Of a stretch of 22,572 nt of DNA, positions 1-8,905 are shown piece by piece. Under the pieces are notes generated by a model. It searched no databases, had not been told where the DNA came from, and was given only the letters and a program-made list of their open reading frames with translations. The DNA lies in the NCBI GenBank assembly GCA_036897525.1, contig JAYMTJ010000111.1, forward strand, positions 1-22,572. Reading direction: 5' to 3'. This stretch comes from Pelargonium x hortorum. Lineage: Eukaryota; Streptophyta; Magnoliopsida; Geraniales; Geraniaceae. Within the stretch, counting starts at the first letter, position 1. Each line of letters starts with the position of its first letter. Position numbers and translations under genes: made by a program.

Positions 1-2224
1 GGATAAGCAAATAAAGGAATAGAACATAAACGGATTCTCTCTCTTCAGTCCAAAATGCCTGCTATAACCGATACCCAAGAACAGTGCCCCTCCCCTTTTT
101 CTAATAAATTCGGGGATCAATCTCAATAGAGTACTCTTAGAAGAAACCCCTCTCAGTAATTACTTTCAAAAAAAAATTCTGACTGAATAAAGATTCATTA
201 CAATAACTTTCAAAATGATTATCTAGAATATAGTAGAAACTTTTGGCTTGACTGCCTCCTTACAACTATAACAAATAAAGAACATCAAGGGCTACTATTA
301 TGGATTTCTTTATCTAAATGCCTTTAACAACCAAACTAAACTAGAAGTCAAAACTCTCCTAAAAGGTTATTAAAAAAATACGGATACGCCGGAAAGTGCT
401 CTCTAAGCTTTAGCCGCTTAAAACTCTCCTAAATAAACGAATATTCCGAAAAGAGGTAATTTCTATGCCCTTAGAATCCCCTTGGATTTCTCTACCAATC
501 TTTACTGGGAAGTGATCAATCCTATATATAAAGATATAAAGAAAAGAGCCTTAACAATGGATACTTTTTTCAAATTTCCCACATTATTCAGACAGAAAAT
601 ATTACCTTTTGCGGAAATTTCTTGGCTAGCAAATATTTGGTATCTTTTGAAATATAAACAATGACTCATCTCAAGAATTTTAGAATGAAATTGAAATCTG
701 TAGGTTTACACTTCTCATCTTCAGCTATAGCATAGACGCGAATCCCAAGGGTAAAGGAAGATAAAGATAGGATGGCAACCACTTGAAAAGGGCCAACCTT
801 TCAGGGTCGATTACTCTATCTATATAAAAGAAAATCCGCTTTCCTTGTTTGTATTCTTAGCATTAGTCTTTGCGGCAATCTTCTTCTTGTTATGAGCTAG
901 ACCTGTTCTAGTATAAGGAAGGGTCCTTGTCCCATGGGTGTTCCATAGGTCTTAGATACTACTGCAATTGGTAATTACCTTAGTAGAGTCTTTATTACTA
1001 GAGATAGTCCTTATAGTTAAGGGATATTCCACTTGGCTTTATTTGCAATAATACAGAAAAAATGACCTTTAATCCCATTGCTTTGAATTATAGATCCAGA
1101 ACTGAAGAAAGAGGAATTCTTTTACACTTTATTAAATTTATTTTTAAAGTTTAAGGTAGAACACAGAGTAGAGTGAGTAACACAGTAACAGGTTCTAATA
1201 TCTCATAACACTTCAAAGGGCTAATAAATCTACAAACAAATAGGATCGCATATTCCTAACTTTAATCTTTTTTTTTTAACTTGCTAGCTACGAGATTAAC
1301 CGTAAATTTCATATCTAAGAAATAATACATGCTCCTACTAATAAGTGAATATCAAGTTCTAAATTTCTTTTTTCATTGGGAGCCGCTTAACCGCTTAGAC
1401 TAGAAGAAATTGACTGGCATAACTATAAATTAGATCTTCTAAACAAGTACCCCCTACCCTAGGAAAAAAAATTTAGCCCAAATTAGAATTAGGATTTGCG
1501 TTAACCCTTATTATATTGAAAACAGAAAAGCTTAACTAGTTTCAGACCCTATAAACTAAGAAATACGCGTGGATTCTCGTGAAAAGTAAACCTATTCCTC
1601 GACTAACTAGGTCTAAGTCATTTCATTTCCTGATATCTATAATTACTATAATTATATAGTAAAAGCCCTGCCTACTTGCTGCTGAATTAATGGCAACTTA
1701 TTACTCAGGAATAGTAGAAACATAAAAATACTAAACTCCAACTTTCCCTTTAAGAAGACCAAAACCTGCTCCTTTTCCGACTTTGGCAATACTGCACTTA
1801 CAAACTTTTGAACTCTTTAGTCTTTTTTGCTTTTTTTACGGAAATCCCTACCTTCATGTTTTATTCTCGGTTCTATCTCTAATATTTTACTTCCTAAAAG
1901 GATTCCGCCTTCTAATTTATCTAACCTGCGCGTTCTTTCGAGCCTTGGCGAGTCCCCATATATGTGTTATATTTATACTTTAAAAAGTAGCGAAAAGGGG
2001 CGGCACCCTAGCTAATTTCTTTCTGAAGAGGGGTTAATAGGTTTAAAGTAATGCACCAATATAAAAGCCGGTATAAAGGTTATCGCTTCCGGTGTAAGTG
2101 TAAAAAAGAGGCGCTACGTAGTTCTACTCATAAAAAAAAAAGCTCTCCCAGGAAGAATAATAGTAGCGAAAACTAAGTAATTTATTTTCAAGGGTGTATA
2201 CACCACTAATGCAGCTCAAATGGT
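1..2224. other. AT-rich noncoding stretch, no gene seen
   Basis: I find no gene or RNA in this 2.2 kb. The longest open frames are about 60-66 codons and overlap each other in different frames, as expected by chance in AT-rich DNA. Small internal echoes exist: AAAACTCTCCTAAA appears near 350 and near 420, and GTATACACCACTAAT near 2200 recurs without its first base near 7708. I see no tRNA, no rRNA motif and no plastid gene fragment. It reads as ordinary plant mitochondrial spacer. Confidence 0.7.
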
Positions 2225-2326
2225 CCCTTATTTGCTTGTGAGGTCTCTTTTATTTGCTTGCAGAAGAAGTTAGAATTGGAGTCTAAGAATGAGTGTTCGT
2301 TTGAGCGATTGGAATTCGAGAGTTAG

Positions 2327-2411
2327 AAACTGATGAGGTGAGTTCCAGAGGTAGCCATAAACTGATGAGCTGAGTTGTGTCCTGATTCTATGGTGTCCAT
2401 AAACTGATGAG
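2327..2411 (+). repeat. Three copies of an AAACTGATGAG motif
   Basis: AAACTGATGAG occurs at 2327-2337, 2359-2369 and 2401-2411, so the copies are 32 and 42 bases apart. The first two are followed by GTGAGTT or CTGAGTT and the third by CAAGTT. The last two are preceded by GCCAT or TCCAT. This is a short diverged tandem repeat upstream of nad7 with no known function. The core resembles one strand of a hammerhead ribozyme, which I rejected (see the rejected list). Confidence 0.6.
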
Positions 2412-2563
2412 CAAGTTCCTTATTCTTTTTGTACAAGAAGTTTCAAAAAGAGTGTTGGATTTGTACTACCCAAAATGAGATACCAAGAACAACCTTGAAG
2501 CAGTGCATTAATGAGATTCCAAAGTAGAGAAAGGCTACCAGTTTGTCTAGCCAACTTGTTCGA

Positions 2564-2729
2564 TTCATACCTCCAATTCTTCTAATGTTAGCCTTTGTTT
2601 CCTCCAATTATGAAAATGAGAGCCTCATAGAGTCATTTCATACCTCCCTTTTTTCCTCTTAGAGTGATTTCATACCTCCAATTCTTCTAATGTTAGCTTT
2701 TTTCCTCTTTGATTCTTACCTCCAATGAA
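2564..2729 (+). repeat. nad7-associated CCTCCAATT repeat family, upstream copy
   Basis: A 29-nt unit starting TTCATACCTCC and ending ATGTTAGC is perfectly duplicated at 2564-2592 and 2669-2697. Between the copies lies a second module starting CCTCATAGAG (2623-2647) and a third, AGAGTGATTTCATACCTC (2661-2678). The same modules recur inside the nad7 intron and after the gene, so this is a dispersed local repeat family. It is pyrimidine-rich on the + strand. No coding potential or known mobile-element ends are visible. Spread by recombination or template switching is an inference. Confidence 0.85.
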
Positions 2730-2988
2730 AGTGCGCCCACGCGAGCAGTCTAGCCACCTGCTTGTTTGATTCAGCACAGCGCAACTCTTACCCGATCCTT
2801 CACATGAATAAGAGCCTGACCCCACTCTTCTTTGTTTGTAGGAAGAACAGGAAAACCGGGAAATTGCACACAGCCGAAGCTTGCCCTTTCTTTCTAACTC
2901 ATTTCTTCTCTTTCTTTTGAGCAGCGGCAATCTTTATCTTGTCATACAAACTTCCAAGGAATTCTCTCACTCTATACCTTAAATCATC

Positions 2989-4905
2989 ATGACGACTAAG
3001 AGAAAGAGTCAAATCAAAAATTTCACATCGAATTTCGGACCTCAACATCCAGCAGCTCACGGTGTCCTGAGATTAGTACTAGAAATGAACGGAGAAGTAG
3101 TTGAACGAGCAGAACCGCATATTGGATTACTTCATCGAGGAACCGAGAAATTAATAGAGTACAAGACCTACCTTCAAGCATTACCCTATTTTGATCGTTT
3201 AGAGGGCGACCAATAAGTCACTGCAAGATCAACTTGCCTGAAGATGACTAAGCGTTCTTTTAGGTGTCGCTGACAAGAGCATGTCATAAGAGGGTTTCAC
3301 TCCAATTATCTTCTTCTTTGGATAATTGTACAAACCTCCAATTATGAAAAGAAGACGTTCCCAAGCCTCCAATGATGATGAGCCTTTGTTTCCTCTTTGT
3401 TATCATTCCTCCAATTCTTCGAATGAGATCCTCATAGAGTCATTTCATACCTCCTTTTTTTCCTCAACTATATAATATAGAGTGATTTCATACCTCGTTG
3501 TTTCTTGGAATCCTACTCCAATTTCTAAGAGTGGTAGTGAAAGACAAGTGTGAATGCAAACAGACAAGCTTGCCTTGTGTGCTATATCTAAAGCAAGTAC
3601 GCTTAAAGGCGAGCTTTAGCTCGGCTCGGCTCGCTCTTGTGGCTTGGTTATCAAAAGCAAAACTACACACTCGCAAAAGCCTTGTCTAATAAGGTACGAG
3701 AAGCATTCAGTGGAAATGGTGAGCCTATGCTTTGAAAGTGTAGGACAGAGAGCTTATAGTATCTACCGACTAGTAGGTAGAGAAGGAGCTTAGACAAGGA
3801 TTCAGGGACAACTCTAGTAAGAAAGCCGTGTTATTAGTGATAATCTCGCACGGTTTATGGAGCACTTGTATATGTAACGAGTCAATTCGAAACTGAGTCG
3901 AAGTAGGCTCGTATACTAGAACTTGACCCTATTTATGTTTCTATGATGGCGCAAGAACATGCTTATTCCTTAGCTGTAGAAAAGTTGTTGAATTGTGAAG
4001 TACCTTTGCGCGCTCAGTATATAAGAGTCCTCTTTTGTGAGATAACTCGTATTTTAAATCATTTACTTGCCTTAACTACACATGCTATGGATGTAGGAGC
4101 ATTGACGCCTTTCCTATGGGCCTTTGAAGAACGAGAGAAATTGTTAGAGTTTTATGAACGGGTGTCTGGAGCGAGAATGCATGCTAGTTTTATACGACCC
4201 GGTGGAGTTGCACAAGATCTGCCTACGGGTTTGTGTGAAGATATTGACTCTTTCACGCAAGAGTTTGCTTCTCGTATTGACGAATTGGAGGAGATGTTAA
4301 CTGGCAATCGCATTTGGAAAGAGAGACTCGTGGATATAGGCACAGTCACTGGACAAGAAGCCAAGGATTGGGCTTTCAGTGGCGTGATGCTAAGAGGATC
4401 TGGAATCTGTTGGGACTTGAGAAGAGCAGCACCTTATGATGTTTATGAAGAATTAGAATTTGATATACCTGTTGGTACGAGAGGAGATTGCTATGATCGT
4501 TACTGTATTCGTATTGAGGAAATGAGGCAATCCCTTCGTCTGATTGTCCAATGTCTTAATAAGATGCCTCTAGGTCTCATCAAAGTGGATGATCGAAAAT
4601 GTTGTTCCCCGTCAAGAGGTCAAATGAAACTCTCTATGGAGTCGTTGATTCATCATTTTGAGCTTTATACAGAAGGCTTTTCAGTACCAGCCTCTTCAGC
4701 TTACACTGCAGTTGAAGCACCTAAAGGAGAATTTGGTGTCTTTCTAGTCAGTAATGGGAGCAATCGTCCTTACCGTTGTAAAATAAGAGCTCCTGGATTT
4801 GCCCATTTGCAGGGTTTATCTTTTATGTCTCAGCATCATATGTTAGCAGATGTAGTTACCATAATAGGTACTCAGGATATAGTCTTTGGAGAAGTAGATA
4901 GATAA
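2989..4905 (+). CDS. nad7: NADH dehydrogenase subunit 7 (complex I 49-kDa subunit), two exons
   Basis: This gene encodes the core 49-kDa/NuoD-type subunit of mitochondrial complex I, in the peripheral arm where it forms part of the ubiquinone site. The coding sequence joins 2989-3203 and 3933-4905 (1188 nt, 395 residues plus TAA), the family's usual plant length. The ATG at 2989 begins [12 protein letters not shown], the normal plant start. The N-terminal [12 protein letters not shown] motif holds His24. Tyr73 in LDYVSMM and Asp125 in HAMDVG sit 49 and 101 residues after it, matching the spacing of the quinone-site His59, Tyr108 and Asp160 of the bovine protein. The C terminus, IVFGEVDR, is canonical. 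Exon 1 runs through the usual i140 site, and exon 2 through the i676 and i917 sites, without interruption. Many codons that flowering plants must edit are already in edited form, for example VLRLV, YFDRL, HHMLADV and IVFGEV. The protein is divergent at [11 protein letters not shown] and around [12 protein letters not shown]. Confidence 0.97.
3308..3500 (+). repeat. CCTCCAATT repeat family, copy inside the nad7 intron
   Basis: The module starting CCTCATAGAG at 3430-3454 is identical over 25 nt to 2623-2647, and AGAGTGATTTCATACCTC at 3479-3496 is identical to 2661-2678. CCTCCAATT also occurs near 3336, near 3366 as CCTCCAATG, and near 3410. The order of modules matches the upstream copy, but the spacer differs and contains CTCAACTATATAATATAG, which is partly echoed after the gene at about 4923. 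This is an insertion-like block within a self-splicing intron. Confidence 0.85.
3823..3856 (+). other. Group II intron domain V
   Basis: This is a 34-nt hairpin, the canonical domain V length. The basal stem AAGCCGTG pairs with CACGGTTT (one G-U pair) and includes the catalytic AGC triad near the 5' side. A two-base CG bulge (3847-3848) is followed by an upper stem ATTA/TAAT closed by a GTGA tetraloop of GNRA type. The two base pairs expected just above the bulge appear mismatched (T/T and T/C), so the helix is weaker than usual. Confidence 0.85.
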
Positions 4906-4920
4906 CTTTCTTTGTGATCC

Positions 4921-5215
4921 CCCTCAACTATATATCTTCATTCCTCCAATTAGAGAATAATGAGATGTCATTTCTTACTCCTTCTTTCCTCTTCGTATTC
5001 TTAATGGCTCCAATTCTTCGTCTTAGTTAAGAACCTCTTTGCGAGTCTATTTCATTCCCTCTTTGCTTTATACCTCCAAGAGACGCCTCCAATAGCATAG
5101 TGTTGAGATCCTTCTTTCCTCCAATTCTTCGTCCAAAAGGACGCCTCCAAGCCTCAACTATTCTTTCCTCCAATTCTTCTAATGTTAGCCTCCTTCTTTC
5201 CTCTTTCTTGCAAGC
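4921..5215 (+). repeat. CCTCCAATT repeat family, downstream copy
   Basis: Beginning 16 bases after the nad7 stop codon, this 300-base block is built from the same modules. CTCAACTATATA near 4923 is followed by several CCTCCAATT or CTCCAATTCTTCGT variants. A 24-nt stretch at 5167-5190 is identical to the core of the upstream unit (within 2564-2593). It is strongly pyrimidine-rich on the + strand with many TTCCTC and TTCTTC runs. The copies here are more diverged than those upstream and in the intron. The apparent small open frames on either strand are by-products of this low-complexity composition. Confidence 0.8.
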
Positions 5216-6110
5216 CAAAACTGAACTCTACTGTATAAGAAGCTTCAACCCGTTGACTATCCCAAGCTCCTACTCTCTTTAGTTGACCTATCTTATTACA
5301 GTGTAACCGACTCTTAGACGCCTACCTAGAAGAGAAGGTTATGCTTGTGCTACAAGAGACAAGCTCTTGCCTTTCATTTTCGGTACGGGGCAGATAACGA
5401 TGGTTCAACTTCCCCTGCAACTGAACTGGGTTAGGGGCAGATAACGACGAAACATGGACGCCTTAAACTTGGCATTTGACGGGCTACTTTCGACTGTCAA
5501 TACTGTGATAGGCCTACTTACCTTCTTTGCCAATAGCTGTTGATAGCTACTAGGTTTGGACTTCCCTCCACTTGGACTTCCTTGGTGGGTTTACTTGACC
5601 TGCAACAGTCGGTTTGTGTTTACTTGACCTTCTTTGGACCTTCTATCGCTATTGAGACAGGTAGTTTTCACCTTGGCCTTGACCTTACAAGTACCGGCTG
5701 ACAGCTGACAAGAAGTGAGTGCTTTCGACTTGAGATTGCCTTTCACCTTCGATAGCTATTACCGTTTAGGATGAATGAATCAGTTTACAGAAAGAAAGAA
5801 AGATGTCTCTCTTCCGTCTTACCATCTTCCACATGACCGACTTGCTTGCATTCCATTAGCACAACAGTAAAGTCAACATTAGCAAAGACAGTCGAAAGCC
5901 AAGGCGCGGTAGCCCTATACCATTGACAGCTTGGCATTCCTTCTTGCAAAGACAGCTTGCTTGGTCTTCCTTTACTGTCATTACCTTCTATCGGAGAAGT
6001 ATGGCAACTTCTCCTAGCTATCTAGAGAGTCCTTGGCTTAGCTGCACCGGTAACAAGGTCTTCATTGGAGGCCAACGTTCATAACAAGAAAGAAAGAAAG
6101 ATAGATAGAA
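5216..6110. repeat. GC-richer mosaic of short repeats, no gene seen
   Basis: This region is visibly richer in GC than its flanks and lacks a useful reading frame. GGGGCAGATAACGA is repeated at 5387-5400 and 5434-5447. TTGGACTTCC is repeated at 5556-5565 and 5572-5581. TTTACTTGACCT is repeated at 5590-5601 and 5619-5630. Variants of GATAGCTATT or AATAGCTGTTGATAGCT recur from 5530 to 5760, GACAGCTTG occurs twice near 5930-5955, and GAAAGAAAGAAAGAT-like runs occur near 5793 and 6090. It may be a decayed structured element or recombination-built filler. I do not recognise an origin. Confidence 0.55.
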
Positions 6111-6520
6111 CATGAACTAAGAAAATCAACCTTGAACCGACGACATTCCATGAAAAGAAAATTGTCGAACCTGATACAATTCCAATTTCTCTACTCTGTT
6201 CAAACCACCTAGAATTCCTGTCAAAGATGCTCTACCAATTGAAACTAAGACTAAGACTGATCATATACTGCTAGGAATTTTATATACTCAGTTCCTACTT
6301 TTCATGCTACAAAAACTTTGACTATTTATATAAGGAATTAGTTGCTTCACTTTTTGGCTCCTTTTACACCTTCTCTGTTGATAGCTTGCACAGTTTGAAG
6401 CATAAGTTATCCTATTCTTACCAATACATATTAGAATTTGATGGTATCGCTAGGGTAAGAGAAAAAAGACAAGATAGATAAAAGAGAACCTACCCGCTCC
6501 ATTTCTAGTAATAAGAGAGG

Positions 6521-6667
6521 CTTCTATTCTATATAGTAGAAAACCTTGCAAGATCACTCAGCTAAGATCCCTGCTATTTACTCTAACCGACTCCTCTGCA
6601 AGAAAATAAGACTCAAATTACAGAAAAAGTTCAAAAGCGTATCTTCTATTCTATATCCGAAAACCTT
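6521..6667 (+). repeat. Diverged direct duplication, about 121-bp period
   Basis: CTTCTATTCTATAT occurs at 6521-6534 and 6643-6656. In each case GAAAACCTT follows four to two bases later (6539-6547 and 6659-6667). Similar CCTGC(C)TATTTA words follow both copies. The near-constant offset of 120-122 bases indicates an old tandem duplication that has decayed between the conserved words. Confidence 0.6.
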
Positions 6668-6935
6668 TCGCTCAACCTATTCTTAGAAGTGACCCCTGCC
6701 TATTTAGATCGGAATTCGTTAGGATTTCAAATTGTGGCTCCTCGTTTTTAGGACTATTCTATTGTACTACGCGAGTATGACTCGTATTTAAGGGTCCCTT
6801 CGATTAAGCAGGCAAAGTTGAGTTGTTCTTGGAGAAGGAAGTGGTAGCTCTAAATTCTGTCATTCTGTATAGCAAGCTAAGGAGATAATCCTAAGTCAAC
6901 ATTTACTAACCAGGTCTTTGTATTCTGTGTAGCAG

Positions 6936-7189
6936 TTGAAGTCCTTTGCAAGTGTGGCTTGTATTCTTGAGTAGATTCCTAACTAGATATCTGAGTCTTA
7001 GTTCTTCCTTTGAGTTTATGATAGATACACAGCTTATGAGCTTATAAGAATCTCACTTTCATGTCTAATGCCCGCTAAAGGAGTTGTTTAAGATAATGGA
7101 AACCTGTTTTTGTATTCGCATTGAGGGAAGTCCTTTGCAAGTGGAGTTGAAGGAAGTCCAATCTTTGTTTTCTTGGTTTCCTAACTAGA
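6936..7189 (+). repeat. Diverged direct duplication, about 189-bp offset
   Basis: GAAGTCCTTTGCAAGTG is present at 6938-6954 and 7127-7143 (17 of 17 identical), and TTCCTAACTAGA at 6976-6987 and 7178-7189. TTTGTATTC precedes both copies. Within the second copy GGAAGTCC is repeated once more. This suggests a duplication followed by small insertions. No function is evident. Confidence 0.65.
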
Positions 7190-8905
7190 ACTAGCAAAGT
7201 GGATGCCTAGAAAGGGTCTATTTGCTTTAGTCAAGAGCTTGGATTTTGGTAAATAAAAAAGCTATTCCTTTTCCATATTAGTTAAAGGAGTTTCCCTTAG
7301 AAAGGCTGCCTCCATTTCGTTTTGAACAGGTTTCTCTTGAGCTCGCTAAGGGGGATCCGTTCTACTGTTAAGGGTTTGGAATTTCCTATATGAAGCCCCT
7401 ACTAAATCTTTACAATAACAAACAAAAAAACTTTGCTAAAACTCAAGGACCTATACTCCTATCTTTAATTTCTCGTAATTCCTTCTCTCTAAGCTAACTA
7501 GGTCTAATGGTATTCTCCGTATCATTATTTAAAGCCCGGTAACTTGCGGATTCCTATAAGTACATAACTCTTTCAATGCGTAGTAGTAGTCATACGGGAA
7601 CCCACTTTTAAAGTGAATGCACTACGTCAAGGAGTAACTCAATTTATGTATATGTATAATAAAGCTACTTAGTCTACAAGTACTCTATAGAAATCTCGGC
7701 TTCCTCTATACACCACTAATAATTACCCGATAAGTTAACCAAAAGACCAAAAAAATGATTTATGAGAGATAAAGGCACAGGCCCTGTAAAGTAAAACTAG
7801 AGTTATCAGTAACCTCATTGGTAAAGTGTTGTCGTTTCAAGTAAGACTTTCGAAAATCTTCAATAGAGATTTCTTTTCCTTATCTAGAGGAAAGGAAGAC
7901 GCAAAAATGATAGGTATAACTGAGTTGTTTACAAATCAGGAATTGTATCTTGTCGACCCGTTTGAGCTACCTGCCTGCCTGCCAGCCTGAGGAGTCTATA
8001 TCTCCTAGTTTACTTAACAGCTTTCTTTAATCAAATAATCAATGTAAAGCCCTACCCAATTAAAACTTTAAAAAGCTACTTTCACTAGTAGAGTTTATAC
8101 TCAATTTAAGTAAATACCTTTTAAAATAAGGACACCAAAATCCAGATTCCATTTTTATGGGCGAGCCTTGTTTACTTGTAAAATACTACGGGACCCCGAA
8201 TTACTAACTTAAGTGTTATGTTATATAAGGTACTCTTCTTACCCAGCGCTCTCACTAAAAAAGAGTCTTTCCGCTTAGCTTTAATTTACCGGGCTCTTAT
8301 TTTTATTATAATAAAGAAATCAGAAGTAAATTGAAATAAGGAAGAAATTGATGGCTAATTAGAGTACGGCGTGCGTTTTAACCCAGGTTTAAGGCATCCT
8401 GTTTATTCTCCATTTCTTAGATTTGCTGCAGTTTTTATAGACCGATTTTCGTTCACTCACAACTAAATAACCATGCTCTATGAGATATAACCATACAAAG
8501 AATATAACACAGGAATTCGACACACAAGGCTGAACCCCTAAAGTCAAAACAAAACCGATTTAGAGGTTAATAGCACGAAGTCTTTGTTTGACAGAGACAG
8601 AATATGAATACAGGGTTTAGGGCGAAAGATGCTTAAAGGGAACTTAGCTGGGAGAAGTGGATAGGAGAAAAAGTCTCCTTTTTTCAAGCAAGGTTACACT
8701 TCCTGGTATATAGAGCGTGCAATAGGGAGGATTCTTTAGTTAAAAAAAGGACCTAGGTTAACTCGATCGGGAACTTTTAGCATGTCCTAAAAGAGAGCTC
8801 TGATTTATAACCACTCTATTGTCAATACTTACTGCAGCTACTATACGAGAGTGACTATAACTAGAGTATCTAAATCTATTCTTTACCTAAGTCATTTTAA
8901 ATACC

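Larger units (their letters stand above)
3204..3932 (+). other. Group II intron nad7i209
   Basis: This cis-spliced group II intron of 729 nt begins GGGCGACC and ends CCCTAT. It splits the Asp72 codon as GA|T, the conserved plant i209 position. Joining the flanks restores LDYVSMM in frame, which fixes both borders. Domain V is recognisable at 3823-3856, and a domain VI hairpin (ACGAG with CTCGT, roughly 3878-3912) is followed by a candidate branch A at 3926, 7 nt from the 3' end. The last six exon bases, TTTAGA (candidate IBS1), are complementary to TCTAAA at 3587-3592, a possible EBS1. If that is right, the repeat copy at 3308-3500 sits within domain I. The first bases GGGCG differ from the GUGYG consensus. 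No maturase frame is present, so splicing presumably needs nuclear factors. Confidence 0.9.
6111..8905. other. AT-rich noncoding stretch with minor duplications
   Basis: No gene is visible. No frame here reaches 60 codons with recognisable content. Two diverged local duplications (6521-6667 and 6936-7189) are listed separately. A short CCTG run lies at about 7968-7989. Nothing resembles a tRNA, rRNA or plastid gene. The remainder looks like unconstrained spacer. Confidence 0.65.

Noticed and set aside
2327-2411. Hammerhead ribozyme suggested by CTGATGAG cores
   Set aside because: The core must be followed by a closed stem II and then GAAA before a second stem. No GAAA lies at the right place after any copy, and GAAAC occurs only directly before the first one without the needed helices.
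3285-3293. CATAAGAGG as a plant mitochondrial promoter (CRTAAGAGA type); also CATAAGAG at 21217-21224
   Set aside because: The first lies inside the nad7 intron and the second in the purine-rich block, with no gene downstream. Short matches are expected by chance and no such motif sits clearly upstream of exon 1.
3488-3689. Open frames of about 62 codons on both strands within the nad7 intron
   Set aside because: They lie over intron structure and repeat sequence, lack any maturase motif and resemble no family.
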